Source of the DNA: CAZGRP01 sp964527995
GTDB lineage: Bacteria; Zhuqueibacterota; Zhuqueibacteria; Oceanimicrobiales; CAZGRP01
Assembly: GCA_964527995.1 (NCBI GenBank)
Contig: CAZGRP010000011.1
Location: 1-64,000 of the forward strand
Reading direction: 5' to 3'
Length of the DNA stretch: 64,000 bases
The position numbers were made by a program, and so were the translations under genes. Shown one piece after another: positions 1 through 7,010 of the stretch; position 1 is the first letter of the stretch, and every line of letters starts with the position of its first letter. Below the pieces are notes generated by a model. It searched no databases. It saw nothing but the letters and a program-made list of their open reading frames with translations, and was not told the origin of the DNA.

Positions 1-866
1 CTCTCGTTGCCATGCTCAAGGCGATGCCCTTCAACTTCTACGCCATCCTGGCTCTCGCCTACGTGCTCTACATCGTCCTCAGCGGCAAGGACTGGGGTCC
101 CATGGCCCGCGCCGAACGCCGCGCCCGCGAAGAGGGAAAGGTGCTGCGCGACGGCGCTGAGCCGCTGATCTCGGTCGACGTCCTGGCCATCGAGCCGAAG
201 CCGGGAACACCGCCCCGTGCCGTGAACATGCTCGTGCCGGTGGCGGTGATGATCGGCATGATGCCCATTGGTTTGCTGATCACCGGCGGCGGCAACCTGA
301 TGCAGGGATCGGGGAGCACCTCCGTGTTCTGGGCCGTGCTTGCCGCCATCACCGTCGGTGGCGTGCAATACATGCTTCAGGGCATCATGACGCTGCACGA
401 AACGATGGACCTCTTTTTCAAGGGCCTGGGCGGCCTGATGCCACTGGCGCTTCTGATGATGATGGCCTTTGCCATCGGCCGCCTTTCGAACGAGCTGGGA
501 ACCGGAGTCTACATCGCCAACCTGACCCGGGCCTGGCTGAGCCCGCACATGGTGCCCCTGATCCTTTTTCTGGTGTCTGCCTTCATCGCTTTTTCCACGG
601 GGACATCGTGGGGGACGTTCGCCATCATGGTGCCGATCGGCGTGCCAATGGCAACGATGCTGAACGCCAACCTCTATGTCACCATCGGCGCGGTACTCGG
701 CGGCGGCATCTTCGGCGACCACAGCTCGCCCATCTCCGACACCACCATCATCTCCTCGATGGCGTCGGGGTCGGACCACATCGACCACGTCAACACGCAA
801 CTGCCGTATGCCCTGCTGGTGGCGGCGATCTCGGCGGTGGCCTACCTTGGCGTGGCTTATCTGTGA
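1..866 (+). CDS. Na+/H+ antiporter, NhaC family (3' part, cut by window start)
   Basis: The reading frame is open from base 3 to the stop at 864-866, so the gene starts upstream of the window and only about 288 C-terminal residues are seen. The protein is a polytopic inner-membrane carrier with several strongly hydrophobic segments. The GDHSSPISDTTI stretch followed by HIDHVNTQLPYAL near the C-terminus is the hallmark of the NhaC/Na+:H+ antiporter family, where it lies in the ion-translocation core. The family exchanges sodium for protons across the inner membrane. The stop overlaps the next start by one base (TGATG), so the metallophosphoesterase is probably translationally coupled. Substrate preference within the NhaC family cannot be read from this part. 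Confidence 0.88.
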   Translation, partial: LVAMLKAMPFNFYAILALAYVLYIVLSGKDWGPMARAERRAREEGKVLRDGAEPLISVDVLAIEPKPGTPPRAVNMLVPVAVMIGMMPIGLLITGGGNLMQGSGSTSVFWAVLAAITVGGVQYMLQGIMTLHETMDLFFKGLGGLMPLALLMMMAFAIGRLSNELGTGVYIANLTRAWLSPHMVPLILFLVSAFIAFSTGTSWGTFAIMVPIGVPMATMLNANLYVTIGAVLGGGIFGDHSSPISDTTIISSMASGSDHIDHVNTQLPYALLVAAISAVAYLGVAYL

Positions 867-1348
867 TGAAGATCGGCGTCCTCTCCGACACCCACGGCTA
901 CCTGCACCCTGGCGTATACGACGTCTTCGAAGGTGTGGAGCGCATTCTGCATGCCGGCGACATCGGCAACATGGACGTCATCATCGGCCTGGAAGCCATC
1001 GCGCCGGTGGTGGCCATCCACGGCAACGTCGACGACGACCGCCTGCGGCAGCGCTATCCCGCCGCCCGGGCGCTGAGTCTGGCAGGCGCCGGCATCGCCA
1101 TCGTCCACGATCTTGCCGACTGGACATCCGGCCGGGTGCAGCACCTCTTCAGCAGCCTGCCGGGCGGTCACCCGGATGTGCTGGTCTATGGCCACAGCCA
1201 TGTGGCCAAACTTCATCGCGAGGGGGAGACACTCTTGTTCAATCCAGGCTCTGCGGGTAAGGCGCGATTCAAGAGCCGGCCTTCGGTGGGACTGCTGGAG
1301 ATCCGGGACGACGGCAGGCTGGAGGCCGAGATCGTCCCGCTCGGGTAG
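866..1348 (+). CDS. YfcE/MJ0936-type metallophosphoesterase
   Basis: A 160-residue single-domain calcineurin-like phosphodiesterase. The dinuclear-metal motifs are all present: SDTHG (Asp8, His10), HAGDIG (Asp32), HGNVD (Asn54) and VYGHSHV near residue 110. Length and motif order match the small YfcE/MJ0936 phosphodiesterases, cytoplasmic enzymes that hydrolyse phosphodiester bonds of still uncertain natural substrates. The ATG at 866 overlaps the antiporter stop, which fixes the start. A functional tie to the antiporter is not obvious. No terminator is evident before the tRNA promoter at 1403. Confidence 0.92.
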   Translation: MKIGVLSDTHGYLHPGVYDVFEGVERILHAGDIGNMDVIIGLEAIAPVVAIHGNVDDDRLRQRYPAARALSLAGAGIAIVHDLADWTSGRVQHLFSSLPGGHPDVLVYGHSHVAKLHREGETLLFNPGSAGKARFKSRPSVGLLEIRDDGRLEAEIVPLG

Positions 1349-1402
1349 CGCCGGGTGGGAGAGCGCGCGGTGCTTTTGGTGGGAGCGTCGCCGTTTTTGC
1401 TA

Positions 1403-1431
1403 TTGACAGAAGTGGCTCAAATTCTTATATT
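1403..1431 (+). promoter_or_regulatory. Promoter of the tRNA-Lys pair
   Basis: TTGACA at 1403-1408, a 17-base spacer and TATATT at 1426-1431. The -35 is perfect, the -10 differs from consensus by one base, and the spacing is ideal. Transcription would start near 1438, about 100 bases before the first tRNA. Confidence 0.85.
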
Positions 1432-1537
1432 AGGTGCCGTGATCTGAGGGCGACCGACGGTCGCCTTTGGTTTGTTTCCCCCTCTCGCAGCCAGCGGAGG
1501 GTCGGCAGTGTCTTCCGGCTGGCGCTGCCGAAGACGA

Positions 1538-1610
1538 GAGGGTGTAGCTCAGCCGGTAGAGCAGCGGCCTTTTAAGCCGTTGGCCGGGAGTTCGATTCTC
1601 CCCACCCTCA
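1538..1610 (+). tRNA. tRNA-Lys (anticodon TTT)
   Basis: A 73-base cloverleaf. The acceptor stem GAGGGTG pairs with CACCCTC, the D arm is GCTC/GAGC, the anticodon stem GCGGC/GCCGT encloses loop CTTTTAA with anticodon TTT, and the T arm is GGGAG-TTCGATT-CTCCC. The discriminator is A. CCA is not encoded, so it must be added after transcription. It decodes AAA and AAG. Confidence 0.97.
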
Positions 1611-1615
1611 CTCAT

Positions 1616-1688
1616 GCGCCTGTAGCTCAATTGGGAGAGCAGCGGACTCTTAATCCGTTGGTTCGGGGTTCGAGTCCCTGCAGGCGCA
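1616..1688 (+). tRNA. tRNA-Lys (anticodon CTT)
   Basis: A 73-base cloverleaf five bases after the first tRNA. The acceptor stem GCGCCTG pairs with CAGGCGC, the anticodon stem GCGGA/TCCGT encloses loop CTCTTAA with anticodon CTT, and the T arm is GGGGTTCGAGTCCC-like. CCA is not encoded. It reads AAG only, so the pair splits lysine decoding between two isoacceptors made from one transcript. Confidence 0.97.
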
Positions 1689-1691
1689 CGC

Positions 1692-1738
1692 AGCCCGGAT
1701 CGCTCCAGCAGTGCTGGACGGTCCGGGCTTCTGTTTTT
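1692..1738 (+). terminator. Intrinsic terminator of the tRNA operon
   Basis: AGCCCGGA at 1692-1699 pairs with TCCGGGCT at 1722-1729, with a second inner stem (CCAGC/GCTGG). A run of five T follows at 1734-1738. It lies directly behind the second tRNA. Confidence 0.85.
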
Positions 1739-1758
1739 GGGGAAAGGAAAGAAGCGAA

Positions 1759-1841
1759 AGAAGCCAGTCTTCTCCAAGATGCCCAGAAGCCAGCCTTCTT
1801 CAAGAAGGTTGGCTTCTGGCTGTCGTAGAAGGCTGGCTTCT
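1759..1841. repeat. Four-copy inverted array of the 15-mer AGAAGCCAGYCTTCT
   Basis: Copies start at 1759 and 1785 in direct orientation, and at 1803 and 1827 as reverse complements (AGAAGGTTGGCTTCT, AGAAGGCTGGCTTCT). The second and third form an 18-bp stem over 1783-1819 with almost no loop. Each unit is itself a small palindrome, AGAAG/CTTCT. The array sits between the tRNA terminator and the end of the convergent gene at 1859, so it could block transcription from both sides. Confidence 0.75.
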
Positions 1842-1858
1842 ATTCTATCTACTCTACG

Positions 1859-3499
1859 CTATTTCAGCAGCGTCATCCGCTTGGTCTTGCGGAAGTTGCC
1901 GTATTCGAGCGAGTAGATGTAGGTACCGCTGGCGACGGGCTGGCCGTTGCTGTCGGTGCCATCCCACACTACCTGATGCCGGCCGGCTTCCTGGGTGACG
2001 TGGTCGACCAGGGTCTTGACCAACTGCCCCAGTTCGTTATAGATGCGTACCGTCACTTGCTTGCGGATGGGCAACTGGTAGCGGATGGTGGTCGACGGGT
2101 TGAACGGGTTGGGGTAGTTCTGCTCGAGGATGTAGTCGTCCGGGGTGATGACGGTGACGTCCCTCGACTCGACACCCGTCGGCGTCTCTTCAATCATGCG
2201 AAGCCGCAGGGTGTGGACGCTGTCAGGAACCCCCTGGTAGGCTACAATGATGTCCTTGAGGCCGTCGCCGTCGATGTCATCCGGCTGTGCCTGAAAGCCG
2301 CCCGTAATGCCTGGGTCGCCGCCGAGCGAGCCATCGAAGGGATTACGATACAGATGGACAATGTCGTAGCTCGCCGAATCGCTCACCGAGCCGCCCTTGT
2401 AGGTCCATTCCCAGACGCCTGTGCTGTAGCCGGAAGTAAGGAAGCTCTTGATCCCCGAGTCTTTACTCCAGTGGTCCATCTTGAAAAGGACATTCCCGCT
2501 GTCGACGAAAGCCTTCAGGAACTGGAGATCGTTCAAGGTGAACTGGCTGGCATCGGCGATTCCTGGAAGCACGGCGAGCTGATGCGTTTTGAAAAGAGGG
2601 AAAAAGACGTCGTCTTTGCCGTCACTGTCCAGGTCGAGCGCAGTGCCGTTCTTGAGGGGGTAGTCATTGTCGGCGGTCAACACAGCGACGGCACTGGCCT
2701 GGTAGGTATCCGTGCCGGTCGCCTCGATGTTCATGAAGTAGGTGTCCGGGTTGCCGCGGCCATTGCCCGCGACCCAGATTTCGGGAGTTCCGTCACCATC
2801 GGCGTCAGCGATGATGTAGGAGCTTGGCGCCCAGGGAGGCGCGGCACTGCCCGTATCGAACTTGAACTCCTCCTGGGTCGCAAAGAATCCGCCAGAGAAG
2901 CTGCCCACAACGTTGAGGATGCGAATGGCGTCCTCCGGAAGGAAGCCAAACTCCAGATGGACCAACTCGTCATTCCCGTCGGCGTCCACGTCCCCGACGT
3001 AGAAGTTCTCAGGCCGGAAGCGGATCGCATCCGGATTCGGCACAATGATGCCGAGGGGCTCAGCGCCATAGCCGTCGTCGGTGCTGCCGTCCCATTCATA
3101 AACATGGTAACCTCGAGCCGTATCGCTCTGGTCGCGCCCTACAGGAAAGATTATCTCCTGCCGGCCGTTGCCGTCGAGGTCGCCCACTTGAATCCACCGT
3201 GGTTCCCACTTGTAGGCGCTTTGCGCCTCAGGCGACTGCCAGACGATCTCCATGGTATTGTCACCTGCGACTTCAAGCACGGTGACCCTGTGACCCGAAT
3301 AGTCGGTGATCATCACCTCGGGTTTGCCATCCTGGTCAACATCCGTGCCGGCGAGGACACCGCGGCCGGCGTTCCCAGTGATGAGGGTGTCGGCATCCGG
3401 GACAAGCCAGACTTCCTTGAACGGATACTGTGCCAGCGCGCTGCCTTGCCAGCCGAGCAGGAGAGCAGCCCCGATGACCAAAAGGTACCGTCTCGTCAT
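1859..3499 (-). CDS. Secreted FG-GAP/VCBS repeat protein with C-terminal sorting domain
   Basis: A 546-residue exported protein. It begins with a signal peptide (about 23 residues, ending ALA-Q). The body holds repeated Asp/Gly-rich calcium-loop motifs such as DVDQDGKPEV, DLDGNGRQEI, DVDADGNDEL, DADGDGTPEI, DLDSDGKDDV and DIDGDGLKDI, which are FG-GAP-type beta-propeller blades. The last 85 residues, starting ILEQNYPNPFNPSTTIRYQL and ending KRMTLLK, form a FlgD-Ig-like/type-IX-like sorting domain that directs proteins across the outer membrane in FCB bacteria. It is probably a surface or released adhesin-like protein; no enzyme motif was seen. A promoter at 3649-3677 and a roughly 140-base leader precede it. 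Confidence 0.85.
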   Translation of the reverse strand: MTRRYLLVIGAALLLGWQGSALAQYPFKEVWLVPDADTLITGNAGRGVLAGTDVDQDGKPEVMITDYSGHRVTVLEVAGDNTMEIVWQSPEAQSAYKWEPRWIQVGDLDGNGRQEIIFPVGRDQSDTARGYHVYEWDGSTDDGYGAEPLGIIVPNPDAIRFRPENFYVGDVDADGNDELVHLEFGFLPEDAIRILNVVGSFSGGFFATQEEFKFDTGSAAPPWAPSSYIIADADGDGTPEIWVAGNGRGNPDTYFMNIEATGTDTYQASAVAVLTADNDYPLKNGTALDLDSDGKDDVFFPLFKTHQLAVLPGIADASQFTLNDLQFLKAFVDSGNVLFKMDHWSKDSGIKSFLTSGYSTGVWEWTYKGGSVSDSASYDIVHLYRNPFDGSLGGDPGITGGFQAQPDDIDGDGLKDIIVAYQGVPDSVHTLRLRMIEETPTGVESRDVTVITPDDYILEQNYPNPFNPSTTIRYQLPIRKQVTVRIYNELGQLVKTLVDHVTQEAGRHQVVWDGTDSNGQPVASGTYIYSLEYGNFRKTKRMTLLK

Positions 3500-3544
3500 G
3501 ATTATCCCTCCAGCGTGATCTCATTCCAATTCCCACACGCCACA

Positions 3545-3568
3545 TTACGCACCAGCAGTCGCAAGCAT
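3545..3568 (-). other. Possible leader peptide ORF (MLATAGA)
   Basis: Within the leader of the FG-GAP gene, a strong GAGGAGGTG ribosome-binding site lies immediately before ATG at 3568. It opens an ORF of seven codons ending in TAA at 3545, 45 bases before the main ATG. Product and role are unknown; the site may be fortuitous. Confidence 0.3.
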
Positions 3569-3648
3569 CACCTCCTCGTCGTCCTGGACAATCTGTTCAG
3601 ACTGTGGCCGGGACCCATTGTTCAACGCCTTGCCGTAATTGGCAGCAC

Positions 3649-3677
3649 AATATAGTTTTCCACATCGTCGATGTCAA
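3649..3677 (-). promoter_or_regulatory. Promoter of the FG-GAP protein gene
   Basis: On the minus strand TTGACA (3677-3672), a 17-base spacer and TATATT (3654-3649). Predicted start is near 3642, giving a leader of about 143 bases. The rest of the 274-base space to fxsA shows no other feature apart from the short leader ORF. Confidence 0.85.
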
Positions 3678-3773
3678 GTGGCACAGCGACATTTCTCGGC
3701 CGGGGAAGTTTGCGGCGGGAAATAGCCCTTGAAAAAGGAGCGGAAAGTGGGTATATTGGCTGTCGATTTGATT

Positions 3774-4178
3774 TCAGTCGTCCACCCAGTAGGTGAACGA
3801 GTGGACTTCGGTGGTGCGGATCTTGTTGCGTAGCCAGCGCTTCAGCCAGTTGCGCACGGCCCGGCGGGTTGCCGGAATGAGCATCAGAAAGCCGGCCGCG
3901 TCGGTCAGCGGTCCGGGGGTAATGAGCAGTAGACCGCCGGCCAGCACCAGGGCGCCGTCGAGCAGGCTGTCACCGGGCAGTTTGCCGTTCTCCAACTCGC
4001 TGCGAATGCGCGACAGCACCGCCAGCCCCTGGGATTTGGCCAGCGCCGCCCCGCCGATCCCGGTCAGGATGACGATGCCCAGCGTTGGAACCACCCCGAC
4101 CGCCCGGCCGAGTTGGATGAGCAGAGCGAGTTCGATGAGCGGTACCAGGGTGAAGGCGAGAAGGAATCTGACAAACAT
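3774..4178 (-). CDS. fxsA: FxsA family membrane protein
   Basis: A 134-residue inner-membrane protein. It has the FxsA layout: an N-terminal hydrophobic hairpin (residues 4-45, FLLAFTLVPLIELALLIQLG then a glycine-rich segment), the LITPGPLTDAAGFLMLIP signature near residues 84-101, and a basic C-terminal tail. In Escherichia coli FxsA overproduction relieves F-plasmid exclusion of phage T7; its housekeeping role is unknown. Length matches the family. It is divergent from the lipoprotein gene at 4277, about 100 bases away. Confidence 0.9.
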   Translation of the reverse strand: MFVRFLLAFTLVPLIELALLIQLGRAVGVVPTLGIVILTGIGGAALAKSQGLAVLSRIRSELENGKLPGDSLLDGALVLAGGLLLITPGPLTDAAGFLMLIPATRRAVRNWLKRWLRNKIRTTEVHSFTYWVDD

Positions 4179-4276
4179 AGCGGACTCCTGATTTGTTGCG
4201 GCTAACGGTCATACGAGGGAGGTCTTCAGCGGGTTCCCCGGCACGGCGTCGGCAGAGGCAGGATGGTACACGCAGC

Positions 4277-4906
4277 ATGAGGGGCGTGCGGCCCCGGTTC
4301 GGCTCGGCGATGTGCCTGCGGGCGGTGGCACTCGTGGCCGGCCCTATCCTCCTTCTCGGTGCCTGCAAGACCCCCTTTTCGACCCGAGAGCCGGAAGTTC
4401 CCAACCGCCAGGCTTCGAGCTGGATCCCACCCCAGTCTCCCGACATCGTCCTGATCAACCTTCGCAACGCCCTGATGCAGAAAAACGTAGAGAACTACCT
4501 GCGCTCTCTGGTCGATAGCACGCGCTCGGCGCGCCGCTTTCGATTCGAGCCCGACCAGTCGGCGGCCGTGGCCAATCCGGGCGTGTTCAGCCGCTGGGAC
4601 GTGCAGAAGGAGCGTTTCTATCTCCAACAGTTGTTTTCCGTGTTGCCCGACGACTCGCTGCGCATTGTCGAGTTCACGCCGCTGAGCTCCAGCGTGTCGG
4701 TCGACACGGCCGAGTTCACCCGTTCGTACGAGCTGCAACTGCACCACACCCAGCAGCGCCAGGGCATCCCGGCGGTGGTGCGTGGCCAGGCGACCTTCTG
4801 GCTCAGTTCCGATGCCTCGGGCAACTGGGCCATCCACCGTTGGGCCGATTTCGGCAATGGTCGCGATCCCTCGTGGAGCGACCTCAAGGCGGCGTTCGGG
4901 AAATAG
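4277..4906 (+). CDS. Putative lipoprotein, function unknown
   Basis: About 209 residues from ATG 4277; the frame is open upstream to a TTG at 4193, and a further ATG at 4310 is possible. The N-terminus is basic, then hydrophobic, and ends in the lipobox LLGAC with Cys30, so it should be an exported lipoprotein. The mature part (Ser/Asp/Gln-rich, about 180 residues) shows a VSVDTAEF...TFWLSSDASGNWAIHRW pattern resembling small NTF2-like or nuclear-transport-factor-type folds, but this is only an impression. The family is not recognised. It precedes the polysaccharide deacetylase by 125 bases on the same strand. Confidence 0.7.
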   Translation: MRGVRPRFGSAMCLRAVALVAGPILLLGACKTPFSTREPEVPNRQASSWIPPQSPDIVLINLRNALMQKNVENYLRSLVDSTRSARRFRFEPDQSAAVANPGVFSRWDVQKERFYLQQLFSVLPDDSLRIVEFTPLSSSVSVDTAEFTRSYELQLHHTQQRQGIPAVVRGQATFWLSSDASGNWAIHRWADFGNGRDPSWSDLKAAFGK

Positions 4907-5031
4907 TTCTTTGAGCAAGGAAGCCCAACGGAGGAAGGGTGCCAACGGATCAGCTTGGCGATGTTTGATTCTGTGCGGACGGTTTGGGAGGGAGAGGAAG
5001 CATAGGCACAGGCGGTGATGCTGCAGTGTCA

Positions 5032-6099
5032 ATGGAGAGGAGACGGCGGCTTTTTGCCATCCTTTTGGGGCTTGCCCTGTTGCAGCTCATCGTGCTCTAC
5101 GGGGTGGTTCCACAGCTCGATCGCAGTGCCCGCGGCCGTGGCTTCCGCAGCGCCAAGGCCCACATCCTGCGGCAGTTACAGCTCGCCTTGTCGAGCTTCG
5201 GAGTCGAGCCCGAGTGGGTGAAGGACCGTGATGGGGTCCGCCTGGTGCGGTTGCCCTTGGACCTGCCTCCGGTACGTGTGTTCGCCGCTATAGCCGAAGC
5301 GGTGCGGCAGGCCGGCGGTGCCATCATCCAGAGCCGTGAGGATGAAGTATCCGGGCGCATCGAGTTCACCGTGGCGCGGAATCGGGCCGGACTGCAGAAG
5401 GTCGTGCTGATTCCGGACCGGAAGCTGCTGCGCCGCGGCGGGCGAATTGCCCTGATCATCGACGACTGGGGATACGGCGACGCCGCCATGCTCGAGGCCT
5501 TCCTGGCGCTGCCGGAGACCCTTTCCTTTGCCGTGATCCCTGGGCTGCCGCACAGCCGGGAGCTGGCAGAGCGCATCCGCGAAAGTGGCCAGCCGCTTCT
5601 CATTCATCTGCCCATGGAGCCGCTGGAAGGAAAAGTGGAGAGCGACGGCTTCACGATACAGGCCAGGCTGAGTGAGGGTGAGATTCGCCAGCGCCTGCGG
5701 CGGGCGTTGCAGGAAGTGCCCGGTGCTGTCGGCGTGAACAACCATATGGGGTCGAAGGCGACGCTGGACGACCGTCTCCTGGCGGTGTTGATGGATGAGA
5801 TTCACCGGGAGGGCTTGTTCTTCGTGGACAGCCGTACCAACCCGGAGACACACGCCTTCGACTGGGCGGGTCGCAAGCAGGTGCCGGCGGCCTTGAATGA
5901 TCTCTTTCTGGATGTACGCCCCGACGAGGGCTGGATCCGCACCAAGATCGAGCACCTGGCTCGGGTGGCTTCTCGCAAGGGCAGCGCTGTGGGCATCGGC
6001 CATCCCCGCAAGGTGACCCTGCGCGTCTTGCGACAGATGCTGCCGCTGCTGGAGCGGCGCGGCTACCGTTTTGTGCCGATCACCGAGGTTCTGGAGTAG
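5032..6099 (+). CDS. Divergent polysaccharide deacetylase (YibQ/DUF610 family)
   Basis: A 355-residue protein from ATG 5032, with an N-terminal membrane anchor (residues 6-24). The C-terminal two thirds form the divergent polysaccharide deacetylase domain. Visible motifs are IALIIDDWGYG (the DD pair of the metal site), SFAVIPGLPHS, LLIHLPMEP, GVNNHMGS, FFVDSRTNP and a closing VGIGHPRKVTL. In related carbohydrate esterases these place metal ligands in the active site. It probably acts in the periplasm on an envelope polysaccharide; the substrate is unknown. In many bacteria the family sits with envelope or cell-division genes, but here the neighbours do not help. Confidence 0.88.
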   Translation: MERRRRLFAILLGLALLQLIVLYGVVPQLDRSARGRGFRSAKAHILRQLQLALSSFGVEPEWVKDRDGVRLVRLPLDLPPVRVFAAIAEAVRQAGGAIIQSREDEVSGRIEFTVARNRAGLQKVVLIPDRKLLRRGGRIALIIDDWGYGDAAMLEAFLALPETLSFAVIPGLPHSRELAERIRESGQPLLIHLPMEPLEGKVESDGFTIQARLSEGEIRQRLRRALQEVPGAVGVNNHMGSKATLDDRLLAVLMDEIHREGLFFVDSRTNPETHAFDWAGRKQVPAALNDLFLDVRPDEGWIRTKIEHLARVASRKGSAVGIGHPRKVTLRVLRQMLPLLERRGYRFVPITEVLE

Positions 6100-6286
6100 G
6101 GCGTGGTTTTGGAACACCGAAACAGACCGAAGGAAGCGAGGTGGGCCGAAGAGCGGCGAGGGAGCGGCCGTCCATGGACCTGCGAGGATGGCTTCGGTCC
6201 TCCGGCTGGCTCTGCCATTTTTCGTTTTTCATTTTTCCTTTTGCATTTCTTTTTCAAAAAATGACTCTACCTTGAGGAAGGAACCA

Positions 6287-7000
6287 ATGCCTCGTCTTGG
6301 TGTCAACGTAGATCATGTGGCCACGATACGCGAGGCCAGGCGTGGCCGCCAGCCGGACCCCGTGGCTGCGGCGGTGGTCGTCGAGATGGCGGGAGCCGAC
6401 GGCATCGTTTGCCACCTGCGTGAAGACCGGCGTCATATCAAGGACAAGGATGTGTTTCTTTTGAAAGATGTTGTCAAGACACATCTGAATCTGGAGATGG
6501 CGGCTACCGACGAGATGGTGAGCCGGGCGCTGGACATCATGCCGGACATGGTGACGCTGGTGCCGGAGCGCCGCGAGGAAGTCACCACCGAAGGGGGGCT
6601 GAACGTGGTCAGCGGCTACGACTACATCGAAGAGGTGGTGGCGAAACTACGGGCCAACAACATCGTCGTCAGCCTGTTCATCGATCCGGAGATCCAGCAG
6701 GTGAAAGCGGCGGCGCGCACCGGGGCCGATTACGTCGAGCTGCACACCGGCCGCTATGCTGCTGGCGAGGATCTCAACTCGGTGGCCGACGAGTTGGAGA
6801 AGCTGCGCTCCATGGCTGCGGCGGCTGCCAAGCTGGGGTTGGGAGTGAGCGCCGGCCACGGGCTGGATTACCAAAACGTGCGCGAAGTGGCACAGATTCC
6901 GCAGGTCGAAGAGCTGAATATCGGGCACTCCATCGTCGCCCGGGCTGTGCTTGTCGGCCTGGAACGTGCCGTCCGCGACATGATCGCGCTGATTCGTTAG
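6287..7000 (+). CDS. pdxJ: Pyridoxine 5'-phosphate synthase
   Basis: A 237-residue cytoplasmic enzyme of the deoxyxylulose-dependent vitamin B6 route. It condenses 3-amino-2-oxopropyl phosphate with 1-deoxyxylulose 5-phosphate. Family motifs are plain: RLGVNVDHVATIREAR at the N-terminus, VCHLREDRRHI, LNLEMAAT, VTLVPERREEVTTEGG, ELHTGRYA and the phosphate loop SAGHGLDY. The length is normal. ATG 6287 is supported by AGGAAGGA eight bases before it; the frame extends further upstream, but that part has no homology pattern. The enzyme supplies PLP, used by the tryptophanase and threonine aldolase in this window. Confidence 0.97.
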   Translation: MPRLGVNVDHVATIREARRGRQPDPVAAAVVVEMAGADGIVCHLREDRRHIKDKDVFLLKDVVKTHLNLEMAATDEMVSRALDIMPDMVTLVPERREEVTTEGGLNVVSGYDYIEEVVAKLRANNIVVSLFIDPEIQQVKAAARTGADYVELHTGRYAAGEDLNSVADELEKLRSMAAAAAKLGLGVSAGHGLDYQNVREVAQIPQVEELNIGHSIVARAVLVGLERAVRDMIALIR

Positions 7001-7010
7001 AGGAGAAGGT

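Noticed and set aside
1430..1777. A minus-strand ORF with TPNQRIKSPLLSQLSY-like sequence
   Set aside because: This is the known artefact of translating tRNA genes in antisense; the tRNA-Lys pair explains it.
1976..3655. A 559-codon plus-strand ORF
   Set aside because: Antisense of the FG-GAP protein gene, which has signal peptide, repeats and sorting domain.
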